A stretch of DNA of 64,000 nucleotides from an uncultured archaeon (lineage in GTDB: Archaea; Halobacteriota; Methanosarcinia; Methanosarcinales; Methanoperedenaceae), in contig CABMIH010000053.1 in the NCBI GenBank assembly GCA_902386205.1, positions 1-64,000 of the forward strand. Direction: 5' to 3'. Positions 42,426 through 53,835 of this stretch are shown piece by piece (position 1 is the first letter of the stretch; each line of letters opens with the position of its first letter). The notes under the pieces are model-generated. The model was not told the DNA's origin, searched no databases, and worked only from the letters and a program-made list of their open reading frames with translations. A program made the position numbers and the translations under genes.

Positions 42426-42457
42426 ACCTTTACATATTTTTCCTGGAAACTTCACAG

Positions 42458-43789
42458 CTAATGTATTTGCTCATCAACCCGTTTTAGAATAAAACGCGAT
42501 GCTATCATCCGCAGATCCTCTGCCAGCAGCTCAAGTTCATGGGCTGCCTTTACGAGATTCTCCATTGATGCTGATTGTTCTTTTGCGGCAGACAAAGCGC
42601 CCCGTGTGGCAGCCGCGGATTGCTCGCTGATAGAGAACACCCCCTCTACCGTAGCGGTGATCTCCTCTACAGAAGCGGATTGTTGTTCCGCTGCCGCGGC
42701 GATTTCCCCGACCATTGAGGCTACATTCCCGGATGCTTTTACAACCTGGTTGATGGACGAACTGGCATTCTCAATAGTTTTTGCGCCATCGTCAACAGTT
42801 TTTTTACCATGTTCCATACTTTCGACAACATGTTTTGTTTCCTGCTGGATACCTTTTATCAGCATAGTGATCTGGCTTGCCGCATTCCTTGATTCCTCTG
42901 CCAGTTTCCTCACCTCGCCAGCCACTACTGCAAATCCCCTGCCCTGCTCTCCTGCGCGGGCCGCTTCTATGGCAGCATTCAGGGCAAGCAGGTTCGTTTG
43001 GTCAGAGATGCCGGTAATGATAGTGACGATATCGCCTATAGCCTGGGACTTGGACTCAAGTTCTTTTATCATGGCTGCTGAGTTATCAACATTCATTTTG
43101 ATTTCCGCCATCTTCTTTGCAACCTCCCCGGACATATGACCAACTTCCTGGGAGTTTTTATTGGCATTGTCGGCGCCCTCTGCGGCTTTTTGTGAATTGG
43201 CCGCGACCTGTGCTACGCTTTCTGACATTTCTTTAATAGCTTTGCTGATCTCCGCCATCTTCATAGCCTGCTGGCTCACGCCGCTTGAAATATCCCTGCT
43301 ACTGTCCGATACCCTCATGGATTGGGCTTTCATTTCCTCACTTGACACCGAAAGTGCCTGTGCTGTCAAAGAAACTTTCAGGGCGGAGTCCTGCACCTGG
43401 CCAAGGATAGTTTTCAGGGTAGATGTCATTTTCCTGAAATATCCTGCAAGTTCTCCCAGTTCGTCACTTGATGAGACAACCACATCCATTGTCAGGTCCT
43501 TTTGGGCTATCCGGGTTGCCGCTGCGTCAAACTCATTTATCGGTTTGAGGATTGAGCGGGTCAAACCAATGCACATGAGGATCGAAGAGATTATGGAAAA
43601 AATAATAAAGAGAACAAGCCCCAGTTTCGGATCAATTATATCACTATAGCTTTCGCCATAAAGACCCAAGTAACCCACGATTAACATCAATGTATCCACC
43701 ACAATAAAGCTGTACGCTATCTTCATCCCGATTTTGAACTTATTAATGGTCAGTTCGTTCACCTTATCCATGATGCCTATGAAACCCAT
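42458..43789 (-). CDS. Methyl-accepting chemotaxis protein without a large sensory ectodomain
   Basis: 443 residues from the ATG at 43789, which has the SD AGAGGTG (a 14-codon longer ORF lacks one). Two membrane helices at about residues 20-75 are joined by a loop of only about 18 residues ([16 protein letters not shown]). Then come a HAMP domain ([20 protein letters not shown]), the long signalling coiled coil with the hairpin tip [20 protein letters not shown] and adaptation regions. It must sense through the membrane, the cytoplasm or a partner. No C-terminal sensory domain. Promoter with operator at 43848-43877. Confidence 0.92.
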   Translation of the reverse strand: MGFIGIMDKVNELTINKFKIGMKIAYSFIVVDTLMLIVGYLGLYGESYSDIIDPKLGLVLFIIFSIISSILMCIGLTRSILKPINEFDAAATRIAQKDLTMDVVVSSSDELGELAGYFRKMTSTLKTILGQVQDSALKVSLTAQALSVSSEEMKAQSMRVSDSSRDISSGVSQQAMKMAEISKAIKEMSESVAQVAANSQKAAEGADNANKNSQEVGHMSGEVAKKMAEIKMNVDNSAAMIKELESKSQAIGDIVTIITGISDQTNLLALNAAIEAARAGEQGRGFAVVAGEVRKLAEESRNAASQITMLIKGIQQETKHVVESMEHGKKTVDDGAKTIENASSSINQVVKASGNVASMVGEIAAAAEQQSASVEEITATVEGVFSISEQSAAATRGALSAAKEQSASMENLVKAAHELELLAEDLRMIASRFILKRVDEQIH

Positions 43790-43847
43790 ACGGACACCTC
43801 TTGAGAATCTGAATGCTTCATTTAAAATCAAAACAGAGATTTACCAG

Positions 43848-43877
43848 CGTATAAAAATATTTGTGAGATAAGTGTGA
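43848..43877 (-). promoter_or_regulatory. Promoter with TGTGA-N6-TGTGA operator for MCP 42458
   Basis: CGTATAAAA (plus, 43848-43856), five bases, TGTGA at 43862 and 43873. Directs the MCP at 42458-43789. Confidence 0.75.
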
Positions 43878-43991
43878 AATCGACAGTTGAAAAAAATAAG
43901 GCCCATGGTAAGAACGGCAAGATGGAACTCGCCATCTGCCCTCTCTATATTTTACTCCAATTTCTGCGGTGCTTCACCAGAAAAGAGGCTG

Positions 43992-46337
43992 TCATTTACC
44001 TTTCTCTGCCGCAGAAATGTGTTTGGCCTGTTTCTGTCCGTGCTTCCGGGAAGTCTTGCTTTTGATCTGGGGCTTCTGCTCCGGTACCAGAGGTCCTTCT
44101 GCCTGGCTATGTACAGGCGCTGTCGTTAGTTCATGTTTTTCGGCTTCATTCACAACTACATGTTCCTGTTCGTGCAATGCATGTTCATCCGCTTGTTTTG
44201 GTTTCAACGCATCTTTTTGTTCATGCATTTGCGACGCCTTATGTTCTGCTGGAGGGTTCGGAATCAAAAGCTTGTCCACTTTTTTTGTGGTTGATGCTGT
44301 CCCAAGATTGAATTTTGCGACTTCAGCCTGCAATTCATCCGATAACCTTGCCAGTTCCTGGGCCGCCCTCACGAGAAGTTCCATTGATGCTGACTGCTGT
44401 TCTGCCGCAGCCGATGCTTCCTGCGTGCTTGCTGCGGATTCTTCGCTTATGGATGAGACATCTTCTATCGAAGAAGCGACCTCTTCAACCGAGGCAGACT
44501 GCTCTTGTGCCGTAGCAGCGATTTCCTGCACCATGCCGGCAACGTTCCCCGCGGCTTTAACTATGCGATCAATAGAAGATACGGTATTCCCGATAGTCTG
44601 TGCTCCTTCGTTCACGGTTTTTGTGCCCCTTTCCATGCTCTCGACAGCTTTCTTTGTTCCCTGCTGCACTTCTTTTATAAGCTCTGTGATCTGGTTCGCC
44701 GCGCTTCTTGATTCCTCGGCAAGTTTTCGGACCTCGTCTGCCACCACGGCAAAACCCCTGCCATGCTCACCTGCGCGTGCAGCCTCGATAGCCGCGTTCA
44801 GGGCAAGAAGGTTCGTCTGGTCCGCTATGTTGGTTATCACGTTGATTATCTCACCGATCTTCTGGGATTTGCTGTCAAGTTCTTTTATTACTACAGCAGA
44901 GTTGTCCACAGTTGCCTGAATCTCACCCATCCTCTGTGCGACCTCACTTGACATCTTCCCAACTTCCTGGGCGGCCTTATTTGCTTCCCCGGCGCCTTCG
45001 GCTGCCTTCTGGGAATTGGAAGCGACCTGCTGCACGCTCTCTGACATCTCTTTCATGGCCCTGCTGATCTCAGCCATCTTGGAGGCCTGCTGGCTTACGC
45101 CATTAGCGATTTCCTGCGTTGTATTTGACACCTGTTCCGTGGAAGCTTTCATCTCTTCACTTGATGCCGAGAGGTCCTGTGCTGTAGAGGAGACCATCGT
45201 TGCAGATTTCTGCACCTTTCCAAGGACGTTTTTTAAATTCTCGGTCATGGACTGGATGGCCCTTGAAAGCTGGCCCACCTCGTCCCTGGAATCGCTCTTC
45301 ACCTGTACAGTGAGATCTCCCTCAGCGACTTTCCTGGAAGCCTGGAGCATACTGTCCACCGGTCTTGTAAGGCTCCTTGCAAACCATAATCCCAGGAGTG
45401 TCCCTGCAATCGAGAAGATCAATATCGCCAGGATCAGGCTGTTCCTTATGGCATTAACGGGGTCGCTGAAATCCTCAAGATAACTTCCGGACGCTATGAT
45501 CCAGTCCTTCGGTCCATAATAAGTATAGGCCACCACTTTATCGCGGCCTTCCCAGGGATACTGGATATACCCTTCCTTCGTCTCTGTTATTTTCTTGATG
45601 AAATCATATTCATAAATGTTTTCCCCTTCGCGGTTTGGATGGATTATAAGGTTACCTTGCGAGTCTATGACATAGAGATAACCGGTTTTGCCGACAATTA
45701 TGCTTTTCATCTGCTCTTTGATGTGGTTTATAAAGGGCTCTTCCGGGATGCCGACATACAACAGGCCTATTATTTTGCCGGACTGGTCTTTGATCGGCTC
45801 ATAGGCTGTCAGGTACCATGCATTCACTACCCACGCCCTGCCAAAATACGTTTCACCGCGAGTTACTGATGCATCATATACAGGCTGTGATACTTTTGTT
45901 CCCACAGCGCGCGTACCATCGTTCTGGAGAACGTTCGTGGAGATGCGGACCGCTTCGTTCCCATTTACCTGGAAGACCGTTGCTGTGCCGCCGACCATGT
46001 TCTTTACAGCATCTACTATCTCAAAATTCCCGTTAACTACATAATTGTCGCCCAGCACCATTTTCCCGTCAGCGAGCCTGGGTTTTCCCCTTGCATAGAA
46101 CTGGAACCTGGCAACTCCGAGGGAATTATTCACATTGTTCTGGGCAAGCGAGTAAGTAATGGTTATATAATCCTTTTCTAATTGGACCTGCTCCTCTAAT
46201 TTCTTTTGTATTTCGGTATGTATGGCCATCGTTGTTTCATTGTAGGCGTATAGTCCGATTATGGCCACAGGTATGATCGAAAGGATCAATGCGAACGCAA
46301 TAATTTTATGTTTTATACTTATGTCCTGTATTTTCAT
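43992..46337 (-). CDS. Methyl-accepting chemotaxis protein with double Cache ectodomain and charged tail
   Basis: 781 residues. Helix 1 (about 10-30), an extracytoplasmic region of Cache_3-Cache_2 type ([48 protein letters not shown]) followed by a second Cache-like module ([20 protein letters not shown]), helix 2 (about 305-325), one HAMP ([22 protein letters not shown], in part) and the signalling domain with [20 protein letters not shown]. The last ~100 residues are rich in His, Lys, Glu and Gln ([17 protein letters not shown] onward). Cache receptors of this kind often bind small organic acids. Promoter at 46525-46554, about 190 bases upstream. Confidence 0.95.
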   Translation of the reverse strand: MKIQDISIKHKIIAFALILSIIPVAIIGLYAYNETTMAIHTEIQKKLEEQVQLEKDYITITYSLAQNNVNNSLGVARFQFYARGKPRLADGKMVLGDNYVVNGNFEIVDAVKNMVGGTATVFQVNGNEAVRISTNVLQNDGTRAVGTKVSQPVYDASVTRGETYFGRAWVVNAWYLTAYEPIKDQSGKIIGLLYVGIPEEPFINHIKEQMKSIIVGKTGYLYVIDSQGNLIIHPNREGENIYEYDFIKKITETKEGYIQYPWEGRDKVVAYTYYGPKDWIIASGSYLEDFSDPVNAIRNSLILAILIFSIAGTLLGLWFARSLTRPVDSMLQASRKVAEGDLTVQVKSDSRDEVGQLSRAIQSMTENLKNVLGKVQKSATMVSSTAQDLSASSEEMKASTEQVSNTTQEIANGVSQQASKMAEISRAMKEMSESVQQVASNSQKAAEGAGEANKAAQEVGKMSSEVAQRMGEIQATVDNSAVVIKELDSKSQKIGEIINVITNIADQTNLLALNAAIEAARAGEHGRGFAVVADEVRKLAEESRSAANQITELIKEVQQGTKKAVESMERGTKTVNEGAQTIGNTVSSIDRIVKAAGNVAGMVQEIAATAQEQSASVEEVASSIEDVSSISEESAASTQEASAAAEQQSASMELLVRAAQELARLSDELQAEVAKFNLGTASTTKKVDKLLIPNPPAEHKASQMHEQKDALKPKQADEHALHEQEHVVVNEAEKHELTTAPVHSQAEGPLVPEQKPQIKSKTSRKHGQKQAKHISAAEKGK

Positions 46338-46524
46338 TAACGTTCCTCATGCATTATTTTCAAATTTATTGTCTTAATATTCGGCTTCATAAGCCCTCTT
46401 GTTAATGACTACCTAACGGCGGACCACCACGAAAGCAGTTGTACCCCGATACACATTTTTCAAGCTATCAATAAAGCTGGCGTTTTAAAAGACGTTTTAG
46501 TAGAGATTTCCAATGTTTCACCAT

Positions 46525-46554
46525 ATCATAAACCGATTTGTGAATATCGTGTGA
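46525..46554 (-). promoter_or_regulatory. Promoter with TGTGA-N6-TGTGA operator for MCP 43992
   Basis: ATCATAAAC (plus, 46525-46533), five bases, TGTGA at 46539 and 46550. The transcript would have an unusually long leader of about 165 bases (46338-46500), in which I see no gene. Confidence 0.7.
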
Positions 46555-46561
46555 AAGGAAG

Positions 46562-48541
46562 TTACACATTTCCAGTAATGTTATAATTATCCGGTTCAGG
46601 TACAGATGACGTCTCACCAAAATTGAATTTTGCGACTTCAGCCTTCAATTCCTCTGCCAGCGCTGCCAGTTCATTGGTAGCCTTTACGAGCATTTCCATT
46701 GATGCCATTTGCTCTTGCGCGGCAGCCGAGGCTTCCTCGGTGTTTGCAGCAGATGCCTGGCTTATGTTTGAGACATCGTCGATCGAGGCTGAAACTTCTT
46801 GTATGGATGCTGATTGCTCTTCTGTTGTAGCCGCTATTTCCTGTATCATGGTGGCTACGTCCCCGGCAGCTATTACAATATTGTTGACCGAGGATGCAGT
46901 ATTCCCGATGATCTGGGCACCATCATTGACAGTTTTTGTACCCTGATCCATGCTCTCAACTGCTTTCTTTGTTTTAAGCTGGACTTCTTTAATGAGTCCT
47001 GTTATCTGGTCCGCTGCATTTCTTGATTCCTCGGCAAGCTTTCGGACTTCGTCCGCCACCACTGCAAAACCCCTTCCGTGCTCACCTGCGCGGGCGGCCT
47101 CGATGGCCGCGTTAAGTGCAAGCATGTTCGTCTGGTCTGCGATATTGGTAATTACTTCGATTATCTCGCCTATCTGCTGGGATTTGATCTCAAGCTCTTT
47201 TATCACCGTAGATGAATTAACCACTGCTGCCTGGATTTCTGTCATTTTCTTTGCGACCTCCCCGGACATATGGCCTACCTCCTGGGCGGCCTTATTGGCA
47301 TTATCGGCACCCTCTGCGGCTTTCTGGGAATTGACAGCGACCTGCTCCACGCTTCCGTTCATTTCTTTCATGGCCTTGCTTATTTCTGAAATCTTCAAAG
47401 CCTGCTGGTTCACTCCCTGGGCAATATCCTGTGAATTGCACGAAACCTGGTTTGCAGAAGCTTTCATCTCATTGCTTGATGTCAAAAGCTGCTTCGATGT
47501 TGATGCCATCTTTTCAGCGCTGTTATTTAAAGTCAGGATAAGCTGCCGCAGGTTTTCCTGCATATTATTTATTCCAGTGGTTATTTTCATGAAATCGCCT
47601 TTGGCCTCCACCCTGACACGTTTTGTCAGGTCTCCTTTTGATAAGGCCACAAGCACGGTGTTGACGTCGCTGATAACATTCCGCAGGTTGCCCTGCATGT
47701 TGTTTATCGCGGTCGTTATTTTTTCAAAATCGCCTTTTGCTTTTACGCTCACTTCCCTGCTCAGGTCCCCTTCAGATAATGCATCCAGGGTTTTGTTAAT
47801 ATCCCTTATCACATCCTTCAGGTCGTTCGCCATTGCCTGGAAGGTATTTGAAAGTGCACCAATTTCATCTTTTGAGGCATTTTTTAGCTTAACTTCCAGT
47901 TTTCCATCTGCAATATCTTTCGCGCCCAGCACCATCTCGCCCATGGGCCTGGTAATGGAACGGGAGATATAGAAACCAAGAACTATTCCTGTGACTGCTG
48001 CAATAACCACGGAAATCACTATCAGCATGATATAATAGGTCTTTTCATTTCTGGCATCCTCCCCAGAAGCCTGCATCGACATTTTCTGGTCCAGGTTGAA
48101 TTTCAAAAGCAGGGTGTTGAGTTCTTCTTCCCTCTTTTCCAGTTCCTGCATTCTTCCGCTATCAGCGGGTGCCAGTACAAGTTCTTCGAATTCCCTGTAT
48201 TTTGAATTTATATTGTCAATAACCGCTTTATCCGCCCCTTTCTCTTCCAGGTCTGCAATTATAGCGTCGATCTTTTTCTTGTTTTCATCAAAAATTATCG
48301 CCGCCTCTTTGTTGCCATTGATATGATCGCGAGCCAATTTTTGCTGGTCCATAACGAGCATCTGAAGTTCAGAGGATTTATCTGCAAGTACCATACGCTT
48401 GTTCAAAACTTCATCAAGGTGCTCTCCAACGGTATTTATGCCCGAATATCCGATGAATCCTACAACAGCGAGCAGGATTATCACAAAAGCGAATCCGCCT
48501 ACCAGTTTCTTTCCAAGAGATAGATCATTTATGTGCAGCAT
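46562..48541 (-). CDS. Methyl-accepting chemotaxis protein, four-helix-bundle ectodomain, tandem HAMP
   Basis: 659 residues. Helix 1 (about 10-30), an all-helical ectodomain of the 4HB type (about 32-165; [21 protein letters not shown]), helix 2 (about 172-195), then HAMP ([20 protein letters not shown]) and two further HAMP-like units, recognisable by the repeats [22 protein letters not shown] and [22 protein letters not shown] (shown in outline). The signalling domain has [20 protein letters not shown]. The poly-HAMP chain matches the MCPs at 48630 and 50907. Promoter at 48583-48612. Confidence 0.94.
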   Translation of the reverse strand: MLHINDLSLGKKLVGGFAFVIILLAVVGFIGYSGINTVGEHLDEVLNKRMVLADKSSELQMLVMDQQKLARDHINGNKEAAIIFDENKKKIDAIIADLEEKGADKAVIDNINSKYREFEELVLAPADSGRMQELEKREEELNTLLLKFNLDQKMSMQASGEDARNEKTYYIMLIVISVVIAAVTGIVLGFYISRSITRPMGEMVLGAKDIADGKLEVKLKNASKDEIGALSNTFQAMANDLKDVIRDINKTLDALSEGDLSREVSVKAKGDFEKITTAINNMQGNLRNVISDVNTVLVALSKGDLTKRVRVEAKGDFMKITTGINNMQENLRQLILTLNNSAEKMASTSKQLLTSSNEMKASANQVSCNSQDIAQGVNQQALKISEISKAMKEMNGSVEQVAVNSQKAAEGADNANKAAQEVGHMSGEVAKKMTEIQAAVVNSSTVIKELEIKSQQIGEIIEVITNIADQTNMLALNAAIEAARAGEHGRGFAVVADEVRKLAEESRNAADQITGLIKEVQLKTKKAVESMDQGTKTVNDGAQIIGNTASSVNNIVIAAGDVATMIQEIAATTEEQSASIQEVSASIDDVSNISQASAANTEEASAAAQEQMASMEMLVKATNELAALAEELKAEVAKFNFGETSSVPEPDNYNITGNV

Positions 48542-48582
48542 AATAAGTGGAATTGATATATATCCAGAAAGGACATCACCCT

Positions 48583-48612
48583 GATATATACAAAATTGTG
48601 AAAAAAGTGTGA
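48583..48612 (-). promoter_or_regulatory. Promoter with TGTGA-N6-TGTGA operator for MCP 46562
   Basis: GATATATAC (plus, 48583-48591), five bases, TGTGA at 48597 and 48608, between the MCP it drives and the 3' end of the next MCP gene. Confidence 0.76.
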
Positions 48613-48629
48613 AATTATGTAGATACTGT

Positions 48630-50894
48630 CTATCCCAGTTTGAATTTTGAAACTTCAGCCTGTAAACCTTCAGACAATCTTGACAGTTCCTGGGCTGCCA
48701 ATACGAGCTGTTCCATAGATGCCGACTGTTCCTCTGCGGCGGCCGAAGCCTCCTGTGTGCCGGCCGCTGCGTCTTCGCTTATCTTCGAAACATCCTCGAT
48801 AGAAGCCGTGACCTCTTCTACTGATGCATATTGCACTTCCGCGGTTGCTGCAATTTCCTGGACCATCGATGCCACCTCCCCTGCTGCTTTGACGATACGG
48901 TTGATGGAAGCGACAGAATTCTCGATAGTCGTGGCGCCTTCGTTAACTGTCTTTGTGCCCTGTTCCATGCTTTCGACGGCCTGTTTTGTTCCCGTCTGCA
49001 CTTCTTTTACGAGTTCAGTGATCTGGTTCGCCGCAGTTCTTGATTCCTCGGCAAGTTTCCTGACCTCTTCGGCAACCACCGCAAAGCCCCTGCCGTGTTC
49101 ACCTGCGCGGGCTGCCTCAATAGCCGCGTTCAGTGCAAGCATGTTCGTCTGGTCTGCGATATTTGTTATCGCGCCAATGATCTCGCCTATCTTCTGGGAT
49201 TTGCTGTCAAGCTCCTTTATCACCCTTCCTGATTTATCAACCGTTACCTGGATTTCAGTCATTTTCTGCGCGACCTCTCTTGACATCCCGCCCACTTCCT
49301 TGGCTGTCTTATTGGCCGCTTCTGCACCCTCAGCCGCTTTCTGCGAATTGACTGACACCCGCTGCACGCTCTCAGACATCTCTTTCATGGCTTTGTTGAT
49401 CTCTCCCATCTTGGCCGCCTGCTGGGTAGCCCCCCTGGCAATATCCTGGGTTGTAAGCGATATCTGGTCAGTAAATGATTTCATCTCCTTGCTTGATGTT
49501 GATAGTTCCTGGGAGGAAAGCGCTACATTTTCAGCGCCGTTTTTCATCGTCAATATGAGTTTTTGCAGACTTTCCTGCATATTATTTATCCCGGCAGTGA
49601 TCTTCCCGAAATCACCCCTGGCATCCACCTGGACGCGCTTTGTCAGGTCGCCTTCTGATAATGCGCCCAGCACACTGTTAATATCCCCGAAGATTTTTCG
49701 AAAATCGCTTTGCATTTTGTTGATCCCGGTTGTTATCTTCTCAAAATCCCCTTTTGCTTTTACCTGGACTTCCCTGCTCAGGTCTCCTTCTGATAATGCG
49801 GCGAGAACTTTGTTCACATCCCCGATTACTTCATGAAGATCATCCGCCATGGTCTGGAAAGTGGTAGACAGCGTGCCGATTTCGTCTTTTGACGCAGCGA
49901 CTACCTTGATCTCCAGTTTACCGTCTGCAATGTTTTTCGCACCCCGCACGACCTCGCACATGGGCTTTGTGATGGAACGGGAGATATAATACCCGATGCC
50001 AAGACCAAAAGCTATCGCCAGGATGGACAGCGCCGTCACTATCACTGCCGCTTCGGAATTATTTCTGTCCAAATCATTCATTTTTGCGGTTTTGTCGGCA
50101 TCAAAATCTATAAGGAATTCACCTACTATCGGCTCTATATTGCGAACAACGGATGTGAATTCGGCATCCCTGGAATCTATCCTCTTGTTTATGTCTGCTA
50201 ATTTGTCAAATGCTGAAGTATATATAAGGAGTTTGGCGTTAATGTCATCCTTGACTTTCTGGGGCAATTTGCTGGCTGAAATATCGCTCTTAAGTATCTT
50301 TTCATCATCGTGGAGCTTCTTCTGGTACTCATCGCCGCCGCGAATCATGTAGTCCTTTTCGTCGCGCCTTAACTGCAGCATATCCGCAAGGAGCAGGCTA
50401 TCTTCCTGCTTTTTTACCAGTTCTTCTATTGTATGCGCCGCAGTCCTGAGTTCACCCTGGAGACCCGAGTTCTCATCCATACCTTTTACCCTGGCAAGCT
50501 CGACATGCTCCAGGAAAAGTTTTTCAGACTCGGTCGACAGGAATATGATCCTGTCGGCCATATCTTTTCTTTCCTGCGGGATATCCATTTTTTTTATTTC
50601 TTCTGCGATTTTCCTGACATCTGCGCCAGCCTGTAATGCCATATCTGCAGAGTTATTATCATGGAGTGACATGAATTGCAGCACATACTGCCTTTCTTCA
50701 AGCATTTTTATTTGCATCTTAAGGCCCATTTGTGCGGATGAGAGTTCGTCCTCCATAAAACGTTCCATTTCCCCATCCTGGGAGTTAAGGGCCATAAGGC
50801 TTACTGCGCTTACTATTAATAGTAAGATACTTATCAGCGCGAACCCGCCGATCAATTTCCTGCCAAGAGACAGGTCTTTTATATTAAATATCAT
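48630..50894 (-). CDS. Methyl-accepting chemotaxis protein, helical bimodular-type ectodomain, tandem HAMP
   Basis: 754 residues. The ectodomain (about 35-285) is all-helical and long, with [17 protein letters not shown] and [18 protein letters not shown], features of the HBM sensor type. Helix 2 is followed by three HAMP-like units ([50 protein letters not shown]) and a signalling domain with [23 protein letters not shown] receptors bind carboxylates in known cases. The gene is twelve bases downstream of MCP 50907 and probably shares its promoter. Confidence 0.94.
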   Translation of the reverse strand: MIFNIKDLSLGRKLIGGFALISILLLIVSAVSLMALNSQDGEMERFMEDELSSAQMGLKMQIKMLEERQYVLQFMSLHDNNSADMALQAGADVRKIAEEIKKMDIPQERKDMADRIIFLSTESEKLFLEHVELARVKGMDENSGLQGELRTAAHTIEELVKKQEDSLLLADMLQLRRDEKDYMIRGGDEYQKKLHDDEKILKSDISASKLPQKVKDDINAKLLIYTSAFDKLADINKRIDSRDAEFTSVVRNIEPIVGEFLIDFDADKTAKMNDLDRNNSEAAVIVTALSILAIAFGLGIGYYISRSITKPMCEVVRGAKNIADGKLEIKVVAASKDEIGTLSTTFQTMADDLHEVIGDVNKVLAALSEGDLSREVQVKAKGDFEKITTGINKMQSDFRKIFGDINSVLGALSEGDLTKRVQVDARGDFGKITAGINNMQESLQKLILTMKNGAENVALSSQELSTSSKEMKSFTDQISLTTQDIARGATQQAAKMGEINKAMKEMSESVQRVSVNSQKAAEGAEAANKTAKEVGGMSREVAQKMTEIQVTVDKSGRVIKELDSKSQKIGEIIGAITNIADQTNMLALNAAIEAARAGEHGRGFAVVAEEVRKLAEESRTAANQITELVKEVQTGTKQAVESMEQGTKTVNEGATTIENSVASINRIVKAAGEVASMVQEIAATAEVQYASVEEVTASIEDVSKISEDAAAGTQEASAAAEEQSASMEQLVLAAQELSRLSEGLQAEVSKFKLG

Positions 50895-50906
50895 ACCCGT
50901 TTCTTT

Positions 50907-53618
50907 CTATCCCGGCATATTATCGCCGGGTTTTGGTTGTGTCGTTTTTTCTGTGCCATCAGGGGCTTCAGGTTTCTTCATATGCTCCTTTGCCGCCTTT
51001 CGTTTAAGTGGTGGTTTCTTTTCGCGTTTTGGGTGTTCATCAGCGTCCTGTTTATCCGATACCTTTTTATTGTCCGGCGGCCTGGGCACTTCTTGTACAT
51101 CTGGACCTTTCTTTTTGTCATTGGGGGGTTCATTGACGTTTTTTATGTCAGATACCGCTTTATGTTCCTTTCCCGGTGCCTTATTTTTATCAGCAGGTTC
51201 AGTTTCATGCCCGGATGTTTCATCCCTGTGATCCATCGTGGGAACCGTATTCCCAAGATTGAATTTAGCAACTTCAGCCTTCAATTCTTCGGACAGTTCC
51301 GCCAGTTCCTGTGCGGCTTTTGCCAGTTGTTCCATTGATGCGGACTGTTCTTCTGCACTGGCCGTTGCTTCCTGGGTGCTTGCTGAAGATTCTTCACTTA
51401 TGGCAGATACCTCCTCTATCGAGGATGTGATCTCACTGACAGATACCGACTGTTGCTCAGATGCGGCAGCGATCTCCTGTACCATGGTAGCAACATCCTC
51501 AGAAGCTTTGACGATACTATTGATCGCAGTGACTGCATTTTCCACAGTCCCCGTGCCTTCCCCGACCTTTTTTGTGCCACGGTCCATGCTTTCAACGGCC
51601 TGTTTTGTCCCATGTTGTATCTCTTTTATCAGTTCGGTGATCGTTCCTGCTGCACTTCTTGATTCCTCGGCAAGTTTCCGGACCTCGTCTGCCACCACGG
51701 CAAATCCCCTGCCATGATTACCAGCCCTTGCTGCCTCAATGGCTGCATTCAGGGCCAGAAGATTGGTCTGGTCAGCAATGCCTGTGATGACGCCGATTAT
51801 CTCTCCGATTTTCTGTGATTTGGTCTCAAGTTCTTTTATCACTGCAGACGAATCATCTACTGATGACCTGATCTCAGCCATCTTGTGCAGTACATCGCCG
51901 GACATGCTGCCGACATCTTTTGCCGTCTTATTGGCATTGTCGGCCCCTTCGGCAGCTTTCTGTGAATTGACTGAAACCTGCTGGATGCTGTTTGACATTT
52001 CTCTCATGGCTTTGCTTATCTCAGCAAGCTTTGAAGCCTGCTGGTTTACGCCGTTTGCGATATCCTGTGTTGTAACTGATACCTGCCCGGTCGCGTTTTT
52101 CATTTCCTCGCTTGATGCTGAGAGCTGCCTGGAAGAAAAAGCCACTTTTTCAGCGCTGTTTTTTAATGTGGTTATAAGTTGATGCAAATTATTCTGCATG
52201 TTTTTAATACCGGTAGTTATCTTTCCAAACTCACCCTTTGCCTCTACTCTGACCTTCCTTGTAAGGTCCCCTTCTGACATTGCAGCCAGAACATCGTTTA
52301 CTTCCGTAATAACTACCCGCAGGTCATCCTGCATTTTCTTTATCCCTATGGTAACCTTCTCGAAATCTCCTTTGGCTTTTACCTGGATCTGCCTGCTTAA
52401 GTCTCCCTCGGATAGCGCGCCTACAACACTGTTGACATCCTCAATGACTGCTTGCAGGTCATTCGCCATTGTCTGGAACTTGTTTGAAAGAGTTCCGATT
52501 TCATCCCCGGATGAATTCTGGATCTTTACTTTCAGTTTCCCATCAGCGATTTCTTCTGCAACATTTACAAGATTATATATCGGTTTTATCAATTTATTTG
52601 ACATCAAGAGGCCGAGAAGCATGGCAAAAATAAGGCTCCCCGCACCTATCAATAATATGTTCTGCTGCGCGTTTTTCTTAAGATCGACGAAAGGGGCCTC
52701 CGGCGTTCCCACATAAAGTATGCCTATTACTTTTTTATCGATGTCATATATCGGTTCATACCCCGTAACGTACCATGCATTAACTACAAACGCACGGCCG
52801 TAGTAAGTTTTTCCGTCGCGCATGACCGCATTGTATATTGGTATAGATACTCTTGTGCCTATCGCCCTGTTCCCGTCCAGTTTCTTAACATTTGTGGAGA
52901 CGCGAAGGTCATTCATGAATATCGTGGATGTCTCTACCTTTACTGCATTTTTAGTTTCATCCACTATGGTAAAATCCCTGTTTATAAGATGTCCCACCAC
53001 GACAGTTCCGGCAATCTTCCCGTCCGAATATATCGGACTGGATGCTTTTATCATCATTCCCGATGTTTCGACCTTCTTGTCCGTAGCCATTGCCCCGTCT
53101 GTGGGGATGAGTTCGAGTTTTGCCTGCTCCTCCAGTTTATCCTTTGCAAGTTCGTCTGCTTGTACGATAGCTGTAGCAACAGCATCCTTGCCCTTAAGAG
53201 CAGAGGCAACGAACGGGTCGGCTGCAAGGCTCTCTCCATTCTGCGAAGGATTATTGCTCCGTGCAATGACCCTGCCTGAGGAATCGGTAACTATGATGGT
53301 GCTTATGAAAGGATACTGGTTCTTCACAGATTGGATATATTTTGAAATGCTGGAATTGGAAGAAGTCTGTATGTCCCCTTTATTTGCCACGAAATAAGCG
53401 GTCATCTGGAGTTTTTTCTCCATGCCGCTGTAAATCTCATGGGCTGCCCCGAGGTCTCCCACTATCTTTGTCTGCGCCTGTCCGCCTATGCCCTCATCTA
53501 TAAGATTAGTGCTAAAAAGTGCAAGGGCGATCAGCGGTATCAACACGACAGTTACTATTGTTATCAATAGCTTTGTCTTTATTTTTATGTTTCCTAACAT
53601 TGCGACATTCAGCTTCAT
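50907..53618 (-). CDS. Methyl-accepting chemotaxis protein, double Cache ectodomain, tandem HAMP, long basic tail
   Basis: 903 residues, the largest receptor here. Helix 1 (about 15-35), a membrane-distal Cache domain ([20 protein letters not shown]), a second Cache of the Cache_3-Cache_2 type ([34 protein letters not shown]), helix 2, three HAMP-like units and the signalling domain ([20 protein letters not shown]). The last 120 residues are Lys, Pro, Glu and Asp-rich and look disordered. It is first in a two-receptor operon with 48630. Promoter at 53758-53787. Confidence 0.95.
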   Translation of the reverse strand: MKLNVAMLGNIKIKTKLLITIVTVVLIPLIALALFSTNLIDEGIGGQAQTKIVGDLGAAHEIYSGMEKKLQMTAYFVANKGDIQTSSNSSISKYIQSVKNQYPFISTIIVTDSSGRVIARSNNPSQNGESLAADPFVASALKGKDAVATAIVQADELAKDKLEEQAKLELIPTDGAMATDKKVETSGMMIKASSPIYSDGKIAGTVVVGHLINRDFTIVDETKNAVKVETSTIFMNDLRVSTNVKKLDGNRAIGTRVSIPIYNAVMRDGKTYYGRAFVVNAWYVTGYEPIYDIDKKVIGILYVGTPEAPFVDLKKNAQQNILLIGAGSLIFAMLLGLLMSNKLIKPIYNLVNVAEEIADGKLKVKIQNSSGDEIGTLSNKFQTMANDLQAVIEDVNSVVGALSEGDLSRQIQVKAKGDFEKVTIGIKKMQDDLRVVITEVNDVLAAMSEGDLTRKVRVEAKGEFGKITTGIKNMQNNLHQLITTLKNSAEKVAFSSRQLSASSEEMKNATGQVSVTTQDIANGVNQQASKLAEISKAMREMSNSIQQVSVNSQKAAEGADNANKTAKDVGSMSGDVLHKMAEIRSSVDDSSAVIKELETKSQKIGEIIGVITGIADQTNLLALNAAIEAARAGNHGRGFAVVADEVRKLAEESRSAAGTITELIKEIQHGTKQAVESMDRGTKKVGEGTGTVENAVTAINSIVKASEDVATMVQEIAAASEQQSVSVSEITSSIEEVSAISEESSASTQEATASAEEQSASMEQLAKAAQELAELSEELKAEVAKFNLGNTVPTMDHRDETSGHETEPADKNKAPGKEHKAVSDIKNVNEPPNDKKKGPDVQEVPRPPDNKKVSDKQDADEHPKREKKPPLKRKAAKEHMKKPEAPDGTEKTTQPKPGDNMPG

Positions 53619-53757
53619 TATTCACTTCGACCTCTGTTATTGGTTCCCTTTACGGCTGCAAATGGCGAAAACCGGACGTTATCATTCTTTGACTAATCCT
53701 CTCACCAAACAGCGTTTTTTAATCTTCTTATGCTGTGATTTCCAATGCTTTCTCCAC

Positions 53758-53787
53758 AATATAAGCCAATTTGTGAAGAAGGTGTGA
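53758..53787 (-). promoter_or_regulatory. Promoter with TGTGA-N6-TGTGA operator for MCP 50907
   Basis: AATATAAGC (plus, 53758-53766), five bases, TGTGA at 53772 and 53783. Drives the MCP pair 50907 and 48630, with a leader of about 115 bases. Confidence 0.74.
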
Positions 53788-53835
53788 CAAATAAGGACGA
53801 CATATTTATATTAATAAAAAATATGCGCCGGACAG

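Noticed and set aside
48640-49836. Long plus-strand ORFs opposite the MCP genes (for example 398 codons here, also 43969-44919, 46950-47972 and 60825-61787)
   Set aside because: They are antisense shadows of Ala/Glu/Ser-rich coiled-coil coding; their residues are Ser/Ala/Phe-rich without domains or SD.
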